DNA from: Streptococcus sp. NPS 308
GTDB taxonomy: Bacteria; Bacillota; Bacilli; Lactobacillales; Streptococcaceae
Length of the DNA: 64,000 bases
Direction of reading: 5' to 3'
Assembly (NCBI RefSeq): GCF_002355895.1
Contig: NZ_AP017652.1
Coordinates: 715,001-779,000, forward strand
Part shown: positions 19,097 through 26,884 of the stretch, piece by piece
Numbering within the stretch: position 1 is the stretch's first letter
Layout of the letters: each line of letters opens with the position of its first letter
Position numbers and translations under genes: made by a program
Notes under the pieces: model-generated
Database searches by the model: none
Told to the model about the DNA's origin: nothing
The model's input: the letters and a program-made list of their open reading frames with translations, nothing else

Positions 19097-19476
19097 CAAA
19101 AGATTGGAATTTTAATCAACCATTAGAAAGTAAATCAGAAAATCAAGGGGATTCAGATAAAATTGCGGCCTTATTTGGAAATCATCAAGGAGGTAATGAT
19201 GTAAATTATGAAGCAGCTTTTCAAAAGCGAAAACAAGCACCTGTGACGGAATCAAATTCTAGTTCTAAACCCAAAGTTACAGAGGTTAGAACAGGAAAAG
19301 AGACAGATATCACTACAAGTTATCAGCAACATCTTAAAAGACTTATTGCGGATAACAATAGCGATATTCAAAGTAGTCAAAAGAAAATTGAAGAGCTACA
19401 TACGTTGATCGACACAAAGAATAAAGATAATAAGAAATTGCAGTCCATTTATGATGCGATTTCCGAATTACACTAA
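19093..19476 (+). CDS. Hydrophilic ICE protein, unknown function
   Basis: 127 residues, polar and Ser/Lys/Asn-rich, with a helical C-terminus. It is coupled to the previous gene by a 4-bp overlap and followed by a terminator. No membrane segment and no recognised motif. It is typical of the conserved small-gene cluster beside pezAT in Tn5252-like elements. Confidence 0.65.
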   Translation: MTKDWNFNQPLESKSENQGDSDKIAALFGNHQGGNDVNYEAAFQKRKQAPVTESNSSSKPKVTEVRTGKETDITTSYQQHLKRLIADNNSDIQSSQKKIEELHTLIDTKNKDNKKLQSIYDAISELH

Positions 19477-19502
19477 GCAGTCCTGATAGGCTGCTTTTTT
19501 TG
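19477..19502 (+). terminator. Terminator after the small ICE gene pair
   Basis: Hairpin AGCAG...CTGCT followed by seven T residues. Confidence 0.75.
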
Positions 19503-19513
19503 AGAGGTTATAG

Positions 19514-19786
19514 ATGTTTACAAAACTGTTTAAGAAAAACCAAGACAATAGAGATGTATTTAAGAAGCTAATTCATAGACTATCTGATATGTCTGTCCAA
19601 GATCTTGAAAAAATAGACCGACTGTTAGATATCATTTTCACTCCAGATCAAGGATCAGAACAACTAAAAACAGAAGCAACTTACAGAGAAGAAACTTTGG
19701 ACGACACATTAAAGGAAGCTAAGAATCAACTTCATAAGGAACAATTGGAGAAGAATTTAGAGAGGTTTAGGAAAAATAGTCAATAA
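19514..19786 (+). CDS. Small helical ICE protein
   Basis: 90 residues, charged, mostly helical, no membrane segment. GAGAGG precedes ATG 19514. It lies between two terminators and so forms its own unit just before pezAT. No family recognised. Confidence 0.6.
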   Translation: MFTKLFKKNQDNRDVFKKLIHRLSDMSVQDLEKIDRLLDIIFTPDQGSEQLKTEATYREETLDDTLKEAKNQLHKEQLEKNLERFRKNSQ

Positions 19787-19816
19787 TGCACCAAAATTGG
19801 TGCGTTATGCTTTTTT
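19783..19816 (+). terminator. Terminator upstream of pezAT
   Basis: Inverted repeat GCACCAA/TTGGTGC with a 2-base centre, followed by GTTATGCTTTTTT. It could also bind PezA, since the repeat overlaps the likely pezAT -35 region. Confidence 0.6.
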
Positions 19817-19835
19817 ATGCTATAATTGAATTATA
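19797..19835 (+). promoter_or_regulatory. pezAT promoter and palindromic operator
   Basis: A possible -35 TTGGTG (19797-19802) is 18 bp from -10 TATAAT (19821-19826). The -10 is inside the perfect palindrome TATAATTGAATTATA (19821-19835), a likely autoregulatory site for PezA; pezAT operons are known to be repressed through palindromes over the promoter. Confidence 0.55.
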
Positions 19836-19853
19836 AAAATAAAGGAGTTTGCC

Positions 19854-20330
19854 ATGATTGGAAAGAACATAAAATCCTTACGTAAAACACATGACTTAAC
19901 ACAACCCGAATTTGCCCGGATTGTAGGTATTTCTCGAAATAGTCTGAGTCGTTATGAAAATGGAACGAGTTCAGTCTCTACCGAATTAATAGACATCATT
20001 TGTCAGAAGTTTAATGTATCTTATGTCGATATTGTAGGAGAAGACAAAATGCTCAATCCTGTTGAAGATTATGAATTGACTTTAAAAATTGAAATTGTGA
20101 AAGAAAGAGGTGCTAATCTATTATCACGACTCTATCGTTATCAAGATAGTCAGGGAATTTGCATTGATGATGAATCTAATCCTTGGATTTTAATGAGTGA
20201 TGATCTATCTGACTTGATTCATACGAATATCTATTTAGTAGAAACTTTTGATGAAATAGAGAGATATAGCGGCTATTTGGATGGAATTGAACGTATGTTA
20301 GAGATATCTGAAAAACGGATGGTAGCCTAG
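19854..20330 (+). CDS. pezA: PezA antitoxin and repressor
   Basis: 158 residues. The N-terminal HTH_3 domain (residues 4-58; QPEFARIVGISRNSLSRYENG) binds the operon promoter. The C-terminal helical part wraps the toxin and blocks its ATP site. The length equals known PezA. AAGGAG lies 7 bp before ATG 19854. The last base of its stop codon is the first of the pezT GTG start, so the two are coupled. The pair stabilises mobile elements and islands in streptococci. Confidence 0.93.
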   Translation: MIGKNIKSLRKTHDLTQPEFARIVGISRNSLSRYENGTSSVSTELIDIICQKFNVSYVDIVGEDKMLNPVEDYELTLKIEIVKERGANLLSRLYRYQDSQGICIDDESNPWILMSDDLSDLIHTNIYLVETFDEIERYSGYLDGIERMLEISEKRMVA

Positions 20331-21100
20331 TGGAAATCCAAGATTATACTGATAGTGAATTCAAACATGCTCTAGCACGGAATCTTCGTTCACTGACAAG
20401 AGGAAAAAAGTCCAGTAAACAACCTATAGCGATTTTGCTTGGAGGGCAAAGTGGTGCCGGTAAGACTACAATTCATCGTATTAAACAGAAAGAATTTCAA
20501 GGAAATATTGTTATCATAGATGGTGATAGTTTTCGTTCTCAGCATCCACACTATTTAGAACTGCAGCAAGAATATGGCAAAGATAGTGTTGAATACACCA
20601 AAGATTTTGCAGGTAAAATGGTAGAGTCTTTAGTAACAGAATTGAGTCAATTGGGATACAATCTTTTGATCGAGGGAACTTTACGAACAGTTGATGTTCC
20701 AAAGAAAACCACACAACTCTTGAAAAATAAGGGATATGAAGTACAATTAGCCTTGATTGCGACAAAGCCAGAGTTATCCTATCTCAGTACCTTAATCCGA
20801 TACGAAGAACTGTACGCTATCAATCCAAATCAAGCACGCGCAACTCCAAAAGAACATCATGATTTCATTGTATATCATCTAGTTGATAATACACGACAAT
20901 TGGAAGAATTGGCTATCTTTGAAAGAATTCAAATTTATCAACGAGATAGAAGTTGTGTATATGATTCAGGAGAAGATATAATTTCAGCAGCAAAAGTGCT
21001 ACAAGAATACCTCTTCGGAAAATGGAGCAAGGTAGAGGAAGAGATGTTGAAGGTGGGAGAAGAAAGATTGGAAGATTTAACTAATCGAAATGATTGTTAG
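20330..21100 (+). CDS. pezT: PezT zeta-type toxin (UDP-GlcNAc kinase)
   Basis: 256 residues. Zeta toxins phosphorylate UDP-N-acetylglucosamine and so block peptidoglycan synthesis. P-loop GGQSGAGKTT sits at about residues 38-47 and the catalytic DGDSFRSQHPHY segment near 63-75, both intact. The start is GTG at 20330, overlapping the pezA stop by one base. The antitoxin is intact, so the pair is probably functional. It lies in the same cluster as in other Tn5252-like elements. Confidence 0.93.
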   Translation: MEIQDYTDSEFKHALARNLRSLTRGKKSSKQPIAILLGGQSGAGKTTIHRIKQKEFQGNIVIIDGDSFRSQHPHYLELQQEYGKDSVEYTKDFAGKMVESLVTELSQLGYNLLIEGTLRTVDVPKKTTQLLKNKGYEVQLALIATKPELSYLSTLIRYEELYAINPNQARATPKEHHDFIVYHLVDNTRQLEELAIFERIQIYQRDRSCVYDSGEDIISAAKVLQEYLFGKWSKVEEEMLKVGEERLEDLTNRNDC

Positions 21101-21231
21101 AACACAAATTTTAAAGTAAAATCTACTGATAACTTTTGTTCATTTTTAAGGTGGTCGAAAAGTCTTTAGAATCAAAAAAGAAAAGGCGCTAGGACTGAGG
21201 AAACAGTTTTAACGCTAATCTTAAAAAAGTA

Positions 21232-21263
21232 TAGCACAGGAAGTGATTTTTTGTGCTTTTTTA
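21232..21263 (+). terminator. Terminator downstream of pezT
   Basis: Stem AGCACA/TGTGCT followed by T6. The remaining sequence between 21101 and 21345 holds no gene I can see. Confidence 0.6.
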
Positions 21264-21344
21264 CTGTCTTTTTTCAAATAAATAAAGCTGTTCAAGCCAA
21301 TTTCTTCATAGGAGTTTAATTTTATTAGCTAAAAGTTATTTAAT

Positions 21345-21720
21345 TTCAGTCATTATATTGATTTTTATCTACACTTAATAACAAACAATTAATAGCGAGT
21401 TGAGTAACTAATCTTTTATTTATTTCTTAAGTGATGAATAGATATAATCGCTCGGCCATTTCTTTTATTAATAGGAAAAATAAAGTGTACTTAGTAGTTA
21501 TAGCATAATTTTTAAGTAGTATGAGTTTATAATAGCTTCCATTTTTGACTTTGAACAGATAATCCGTTAATTGAAGTATTTCATTATCTGTAAGTTGTAT
21601 GCTGCTATCTAGTGTATCCATTTGTTCTATGCATCCACTCTTAAATAAAATTTTCAAAAGTCTCAAATTTTTAAAGTTTAGTTCTTTTAATGATGAATGT
21701 TCAGTAAATATAGTACTCAC
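21345..21720 (-). pseudogene. Partial second copy of an rgg-type regulator
   Basis: 97 readable residues similar to the middle of the neighbouring Rgg protein: TLDSS...TDNEILQLTDYLFKVKNGSYYK matches TLDSS...[22 protein letters not shown]. The frame stops at 21427, but the similarity goes on in other frames (YIYSSLKK, then [14 protein letters not shown]), showing frameshifts. It lacks the HTH. It looks like a tandem partial duplication that has decayed. Confidence 0.75.
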
Positions 21721-21725
21721 TTTTA

Positions 21726-22568
21726 TTATTTATCAATAAGTGAGGAAAGATGATCCTCGTACTGTTTTTTTATTGAACTCTCGTTTAGAATATCAAAAAT
21801 CTGTAATGCATCTCTCATTTTGGATATTCCAGATTGAGCTCCTTGTGCAAATTCGAGGTATCCTTGAGCATATAAGAATACAGTTTGTTCATAATAATTG
21901 AGTTCGTTATCTAGTAATCTAGATATTTCTTTGATTAAAAATCTACAATTGTTGTATTTCTTAACATCTATACTTGCAATTAAACAGTTAATAGCAAGTT
22001 GGGTTACTAATTTTTTATTTGTTTTATTTAAAGAGGAGTATATATAATTTTTCAACATTTCTTTAGTTAGTAAAAAATAAGAAGAATACTCTATGGTTCG
22101 GACACAGTTTCCTAGTAATATTATTTCGTAATAACCCCAATTTTCTATTTTGAAAAGATAATCTGTTAATTTTAATAATTCCTCGTCAGTAGGTTTATGA
22201 GAGCTATCAAGAGTATATATAATTGATTTTAACATTGTCCTATCAAAGTCTGTTAAATCGCTATTACAATATAGTGTATTCTTGAGTGATATAACACGAT
22301 GTAGGGTATAATCTTCACGAATATGTTTTATAAGATTCATAAAGTTTTCACATTTTCCAAAATCGTTATTATGGATTATCAAAAATTCTTCTAATGATAT
22401 ATTAAGTTTATCAAGAATATTTATTAACCTACCACAAGATATCTCAGATTCCCCTCTCTCAAATCTAGAAATTTGTGATTTTGATAAATGTTCATCAGCG
22501 ACAGAACTAATGCTAATTTGTTTTCCTTTACGAATTTTTCGAAGGGTTTTTCCTAAATTGAATTTCAT
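21726..22568 (-). CDS. rgg: Rgg/MutR-type transcriptional regulator
   Basis: 280 residues. The N-terminal HTH (residues 5-60, [24 protein letters not shown]) is followed by the helical TPR-like peptide-binding domain of the RRNPP/Rgg family. The length is typical. It is divergent from a 26-residue SHP pheromone gene across a 78-bp intergenic region, the standard Rgg2/Rgg3/SHP layout. It should sense the imported SHP and control the shp promoter and the exporter gene beyond it. Confidence 0.9.
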   Translation of the reverse strand: MKFNLGKTLRKIRKGKQISISSVADEHLSKSQISRFERGESEISCGRLINILDKLNISLEEFLIIHNNDFGKCENFMNLIKHIREDYTLHRVISLKNTLYCNSDLTDFDRTMLKSIIYTLDSSHKPTDEELLKLTDYLFKIENWGYYEIILLGNCVRTIEYSSYFLLTKEMLKNYIYSSLNKTNKKLVTQLAINCLIASIDVKKYNNCRFLIKEISRLLDNELNYYEQTVFLYAQGYLEFAQGAQSGISKMRDALQIFDILNESSIKKQYEDHLSSLIDK

Positions 22569-22646
22569 ATATTCCCACTTTCACAACAAAAACTATAATT
22601 TCTTTTCTTTATTGTACAATATAGAAAAGAAAAAAGGAGAAATAAG

Positions 22647-22727
22647 ATGCTGAAGATTTCAAAATTTACTAAGTATTTACTAATATCGCTTTTATTTTTG
22701 GATATCATAATTATTGTAGGTGGATAG
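22647..22727 (+). CDS. shp: SHP short hydrophobic peptide pheromone precursor
   Basis: 26 residues, a lysine-containing start, a hydrophobic core and the C-terminus DIIIIVGG. That is the conserved mature octapeptide of the SHP2/SHP3 class, imported by the Ami/Opp permease and bound by Rgg. AAAAGGAG lies 7 bp before the ATG. A likely -10 (TACAAT) lies upstream at about 22614. The gene is divergent from rgg and followed by a 12-bp stem-loop. It is too short for routine gene calling. Confidence 0.92.
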   Translation: MLKISKFTKYLLISLLFLDIIIIVGG

Positions 22728-22745
22728 AGTGCTTAGGTGTACACT

Positions 22746-22773
22746 TAAGTCTTTGGGATTCCCCAAAGACTTA
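22746..22773. terminator. Perfect 12-bp stem-loop after shp
   Basis: TAAGTCTTTGGG pairs exactly with CCCAAAGACTTA around a 4-base loop. No T-run follows at once, so it may be an attenuator, an RNA-stability hairpin or a terminator. Confidence 0.6.
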
Positions 22774-22958
22774 CTACTACTAAAAATATAAAATGTACAA
22801 TTAATTTTTAAGACATCTTAATGAAGTAACACGATGTAGGAGGGGGTGATACCAATGTATTATAGATAAGACGTTGCATGTTAACTATTAATTTAAAGAG
22901 TATTTAGTAAAATATTATGATTTTTCTAAACTAAATGAATATTTGAAAAAGGATAGTT

Positions 22959-24170
22959 GTGAGAACAGAAATAAAAAGTAATAAACTTAGTAAGTCATTT
23001 TTAAAGTTTCTAACAGCCCAAGTATTTATTATTCTTGCTGGAATATTGTTAGATATGGTTTTAATTCTCTTTGTATATCAAATGAGTCAATCGCTATTTG
23101 ATACAAGTATGATTCTAGTTGTTGGATCTATTTCACGAATATTAGGAAGTATTCTACTTTCAAATATTTTTGACAAGATTTCAGCAAAGTGGATTATGCT
23201 AGGAGCATTGATAGCCAAAGTTTTTATTATTATACTACTCATATGTTCTTATAGATATATATATATTGTGTTAATATCAAAATTTTTATTGAGTTTATTA
23301 GATAGCGCTATTTCTCCTGCGCAAGGTGTATTGCTTGCAGATATAATTAAAGAGGATAGAATTCGTTTAAATGGTATTTTCTATACTGTCATTCAAGTAT
23401 TTCAAACTGCTACTTGGACATTTGGAATACCTTTTGTTCTATTCCTTAATCCTTTTGCGGCATTTTGTGTGATTATTTTGATGATTACTATATCCTTGTG
23501 GCTCTTGAAGAAAATAGATACAAAAGATAGAGTGCAAACGAATTTACTCCCTTATTTTGAGAGATTGAAGCAGGGATGGTATGATTTGTTCCATATTACT
23601 GAATTGTGGAATATAACCATTATGGACACATGTGAATCAATTGCTAATGTGATTTGGACGCAAACTTTTCTATTATTTTTCACGACGAGTTTTTTGAACT
23701 TATCAGAGGAATGGTGGGGATTTCAAGGAGCTGCTTACTTTGTAGGTTCGATTGTAGGAGGAATTATAAGCATTAGATACTCTAAGTATATTTCTCAGTT
23801 TGGGGGAAAAGTTATCTTTTTTTCATCACTTGTGGTTGCTATTTTTACAGGTATATACGCTTTTAATAAAGTAGCTTTCTTGGCTCTTGTTATTAACTTT
23901 TTCATTGGAATTCCGTATCAAATTAGAGATTTGGTGCAACAATCATTAATACAAGAGAAGTCCCCTACTTATTCGATAGGACGTGTTTTTTCTCTAAGGC
24001 AATTAATATTAACGATTACTTCATCTGGCTCTTTGGCAATATTTAGCTATTTAAGTAGTCGGATTGGTATACAGGCTGTTTACCTGATTGCAACTATTAT
24101 ATACGCTATCGTAACTATTTGGATATTATTAAATAGAAAAATCATTAAATTTAAAATTGAGGAGCAATGA
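22959..24170 (+). CDS. MFS transporter (Mef-like exporter family)
   Basis: 403 residues with about 12 hydrophobic segments, of the MFS_3 kind that includes macrolide efflux proteins. The motif between segments 2 and 3 is LLSNIFDKISAKWIM, a variant of the MFS signature. The start is GTG at 22959 with AAAAAGGA 5 bp upstream. It lies on the shp side of the Rgg system, 232 bp past the pheromone gene, so it may be a target of quorum control. The substrate is unknown. Its 3' end abuts an IS630 remnant, and the next gene of the operon was probably lost there. Confidence 0.82.
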   Translation: MRTEIKSNKLSKSFLKFLTAQVFIILAGILLDMVLILFVYQMSQSLFDTSMILVVGSISRILGSILLSNIFDKISAKWIMLGALIAKVFIIILLICSYRYIYIVLISKFLLSLLDSAISPAQGVLLADIIKEDRIRLNGIFYTVIQVFQTATWTFGIPFVLFLNPFAAFCVIILMITISLWLLKKIDTKDRVQTNLLPYFERLKQGWYDLFHITELWNITIMDTCESIANVIWTQTFLLFFTTSFLNLSEEWWGFQGAAYFVGSIVGGIISIRYSKYISQFGGKVIFFSSLVVAIFTGIYAFNKVAFLALVINFFIGIPYQIRDLVQQSLIQEKSPTYSIGRVFSLRQLILTITSSGSLAIFSYLSSRIGIQAVYLIATIIYAIVTIWILLNRKIIKFKIEEQ

Positions 24171-24174
24171 ATAT

Positions 24175-24793
24175 GAATGCTAGGTCGGACTCCTTTAGGA
24201 GCCCAACAAGAACTCATCTTACTGATTCTCACGAAACCAGCTTCATCTTGATACATCAAACGTACTTTGTTATAAGATCCCTCCTCTTTAAAGCGCTTAC
24301 TTAAGGTATCGAATGTAGATTTTATTTTTAGACGTCTCAATTGTCTGAGCGTCTGCCTTCTTGGGATGTTCAGGTCGAGGAGTGACTGTTCGCCAACCAT
24401 GGCGTTTCAGAAGATAATAGAAACCATCACGTGTGGAAATACGACCAATCTCTTTTTGATAGGCTTCAAATAACTGATTGACAGTTACAAATTCCCCAGC
24501 TTGAGCATCTTCTATATGGCGTTTTAGAAATGCTTTCTCTTCTTCATAAGTCATATATTCGCGATGGCGACAGCCACGGGTCTCTTGAAGAAGAGCATCC
24601 AAACCAAACTCCTTATATTTTTCAAATTCCTCCAAACAGTTGTTTTATTGCAATCTAGCAGATTCATGATTTCCGTATAACTCTTTTCTTTTGAGCGAAA
24701 ATAAATAATCTGTAGTCGTTTGTGATATTTGGCGTACGATGAATCTCTTAGGAATTGTTCAATTTTTTGTATTTCCTCGTTTGTAAGTTTCAT
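24175..24793 (-). pseudogene. Decayed IS630-family transposase
   Basis: Three frames together give an IS630-type transposase: the N-terminal HTH part (from MKLTNEEIQKIEQFLRDSS at 24793), a middle part with a Trp-Arg-x-V HTH segment, and the start of the DDE core (YQDEAGF). The frame shifts near 24640 and 24320, and the 3' half is missing beyond 24175, where it meets the MFS gene. It cannot make active enzyme. Confidence 0.8.
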
Positions 24794-25040
24794 AACTACT
24801 ATAATATGTTTTTTGATTTTAGGCTAGTATGAGTTTTTCCTCATCTATATTTAAGGATACTTGAAAGTTATATTTTAGAAAAACAATTATGGAGTTCTTA
24901 ATACGGAATATAGTATAAATGCTGATTCAAAGTGGAGTTTTGTATGCTTTTTGCTTTTGTTGAGTATAAAATCTATTAACTAAAGTCGAACTACAAACAT
25001 TAATTTAAGATGAAGTAAACTGTAACCTTCGAAATGTCTC

Positions 25041-25955
25041 TTACTCGATTTCAGAATGAATCACTGACATAGGATTGAAAGAACTAAGTATTTCTTTTTG
25101 TTTTGAATGAGATACGTGAGTATAGATTTGTGTGATTGATATAGAACTGTGTCCAAGAATTTGTTGAATATATCGAATATCTATATCATTATCTAGAAGC
25201 ATTGTTGCAAAGCTATGTCTAAACATATGTGGTGTAATAGTTTTAGATAAGCTATTTTGTTCAACGATTCTCTTTAAAATTAAACGTACACTTTGCTCTG
25301 ACAATGGTTTAGGCGAATGTTTCCCTGGGAACAAGAAATCATTGGATTCATTTCTTGTTTTATTTATATATGTTTCTAATAAATTGAATGTTTTTTGATC
25401 TCCTAAAAATAGGATACGTTCTTTCTTACCTTTTCCTATAATATGGAGTGTCTTATTGGACAGATTAATGTCTTTGAGATGAATGTGGCAAAGTTCAGAA
25501 ATTCTGATGCCTGTTGAAAGTAAAAGTGAAATAATTAGTAGATTTCTTTCAGCGTGTTGTTTTTGATAGTCAGTTTTAGATACAATTACTTTCCGTTCTA
25601 AGTATATAAAAATGCTTTTCAGAATATCATACGGAATTGTTTTAGGCAATACTTTTTCAGTTCTAAATTGAAAGCGCAATTGATTGAAGGGATTCTCTTC
25701 AATTATGTTCTGGTATTTTAGATAGTTATAAAACACCTTCATACAAGCAATTTTTCTTCTTAATGTATTCGTTTTCATGTTAGATCGTGTCAACTCTTCG
25801 ATATAGGATTCGACATTATCATAGTCTGAGTTATAAAATTGTATAAGATCATTCTTATAAGCACGAATCGTGTGTGAACTCAAACGCTTATGAGTTTTGC
25901 AATAATCTAAGTAAGTAGAAATAAGTTTATAATCCATAAAAATCTCCTTTATCAA
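25041..25955 (-). CDS. XerC/D-like tyrosine recombinase beside Thoeris
   Basis: 304 residues. A SAM-like N-terminal core-binding domain (residues 8-90) is followed by the catalytic domain with Arg in STGIRISELCH (about 159), Lys in GKGKKER, HxxR in HMFRHSF (about 250), His in LGHSSIS and the nucleophile Tyr in IYTHV. All catalytic residues are present. ATG 25937 (MDYKLIS) is the likely start because GGAG lies just upstream; the longer start is at 25955. Its start lies only 38 bp from a 29-bp repeat that recurs inverted at 28272. It may act on that repeat or be the relic of a small inserted element. Confidence 0.88.
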   Translation of the reverse strand: MIKEIFMDYKLISTYLDYCKTHKRLSSHTIRAYKNDLIQFYNSDYDNVESYIEELTRSNMKTNTLRRKIACMKVFYNYLKYQNIIEENPFNQLRFQFRTEKVLPKTIPYDILKSIFIYLERKVIVSKTDYQKQHAERNLLIISLLLSTGIRISELCHIHLKDINLSNKTLHIIGKGKKERILFLGDQKTFNLLETYINKTRNESNDFLFPGKHSPKPLSEQSVRLILKRIVEQNSLSKTITPHMFRHSFATMLLDNDIDIRYIQQILGHSSISITQIYTHVSHSKQKEILSSFNPMSVIHSEIE

Positions 25956-25992
25956 TAATCATGCTATTATAAACCTATTTGGGTGCTTTGTA

Positions 25993-26021
25993 TAGTGATA
26001 ATAAATTGTTATCGGTAGGAG
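25993..26021 (+). repeat. Left 29-bp inverted repeat upstream of thsB
   Basis: Starts TAGTGATAATAAATTG and ends GGTAGGAG. It is identical, in reverse orientation, to 28272-28300. The centre GATAATAAATTGTTATC is an imperfect palindrome with 5-bp arms and a 7-bp centre, the shape of a tyrosine-recombinase core site or an operator. Its last bases supply the ribosome site of thsB. Confidence 0.9.
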
Positions 26022-26029
26022 GTTTAAAT

Positions 26030-26752
26030 GTGATTTTTCTATGTTTCAGTATAAAGGATAGAGAGACAATTGCCGAAAAAATATTAAATCATCTATTAAG
26101 TTTTGGATTTGAGGTTTGGTATGACAGAAAAGACATTTTTTTAGGTGACAATAGATTCGATGTCAACTTAAAGAATGGAGCAGGTGGCAGTAACATTAAA
26201 TATGCTGTTATAATTATAAGTGAAAGTTTCCAAAAAGGAGATTACTGCAACAGAGAATTAAATATTCTATGGCAACGTAAATTAAAGAATGAGGTATCTA
26301 TATTCCCAATATTTTACAATATGCCTATTAATCAAATCCCCAAAAACTTTCAATTTCTTTTAGAATTTGTATGTAAATTTATTTCTAATAGTGATGAAAG
26401 CATATTTACTGCATATCACATTGTTTCAAAAATCACAGATGATTTATTGACGAAAACATACGATAAGACATTCCAATATTATGCAAATAATTGTCAAGAC
26501 AACTATATAACCGAAATAATTATTCTATATTTATCTATGGATAGAAGTAATTACAATTCTAAAATGACAATACTATATTTACTTTATACGTATATTAAAT
26601 CGACGAAGGATTTCTCTCAAATTCCTAGTTACTATTATTTTGGCTTTGAAAAATTATATTCATTCACAAAGTTAAATATCAATACAGATTTAAGGGAACT
26701 ACAAATTTTAGAAAATTTATCTCTTTTACTGCTAAATTCATTTTATAAATAA
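26030..26752 (+). CDS. thsB: Thoeris ThsB, TIR-domain signal-producing protein
   Basis: 240 residues. The N-terminal TIR domain (residues 1-125) has the FLCFSIKDRE start, the W-Y-D-R segment near 30-33 and YCNRELN with the catalytic Glu at about residue 77. The C-terminal half is helical and unrecognised. In Thoeris, ThsB senses phage infection and makes a cyclic ADP-ribose isomer that activates ThsA. The start is GTG 26030, with GGAGG in place; the frame is open upstream to 25979, but those codons run through the repeat. It is convergent with thsA. Confidence 0.82.
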   Translation: MIFLCFSIKDRETIAEKILNHLLSFGFEVWYDRKDIFLGDNRFDVNLKNGAGGSNIKYAVIIISESFQKGDYCNRELNILWQRKLKNEVSIFPIFYNMPINQIPKNFQFLLEFVCKFISNSDESIFTAYHIVSKITDDLLTKTYDKTFQYYANNCQDNYITEIIILYLSMDRSNYNSKMTILYLLYTYIKSTKDFSQIPSYYYFGFEKLYSFTKLNINTDLRELQILENLSLLLLNSFYK

Positions 26753-26753
26753 G

Positions 26754-26884
26754 AGGCTGGGCAAAAAGTCAATTTTCGCAGACAATGAAGTAAATCCTCC
26801 CACAATAAAACGCATAGTATCAACGTTTTTCAAGGCTTGATATTATGCGTTTTTCTGGTTTTAAAGACTTTTGGCCCAACCCCT
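26754..26884. terminator. Bidirectional terminator-like repeat between thsB and thsA
   Basis: The ends are complementary (GAGGCTGGGCAAAAAGTC and GACTTTTGGCCCAACCCC). The inside holds a second stem, AAACGCATA.TATCAA with TTGATA.TATGCGTTT. This kind of inverted-repeat unit is frequent between streptococcal genes and would stop transcripts from both sides. Confidence 0.7.

Noticed and set aside
24080-24400. 106-residue reverse frame as an intact gene
   Set aside because: Its first part is IS630 transposase and its last part is antisense to the MFS gene, so it is a chance read-through of the junction.
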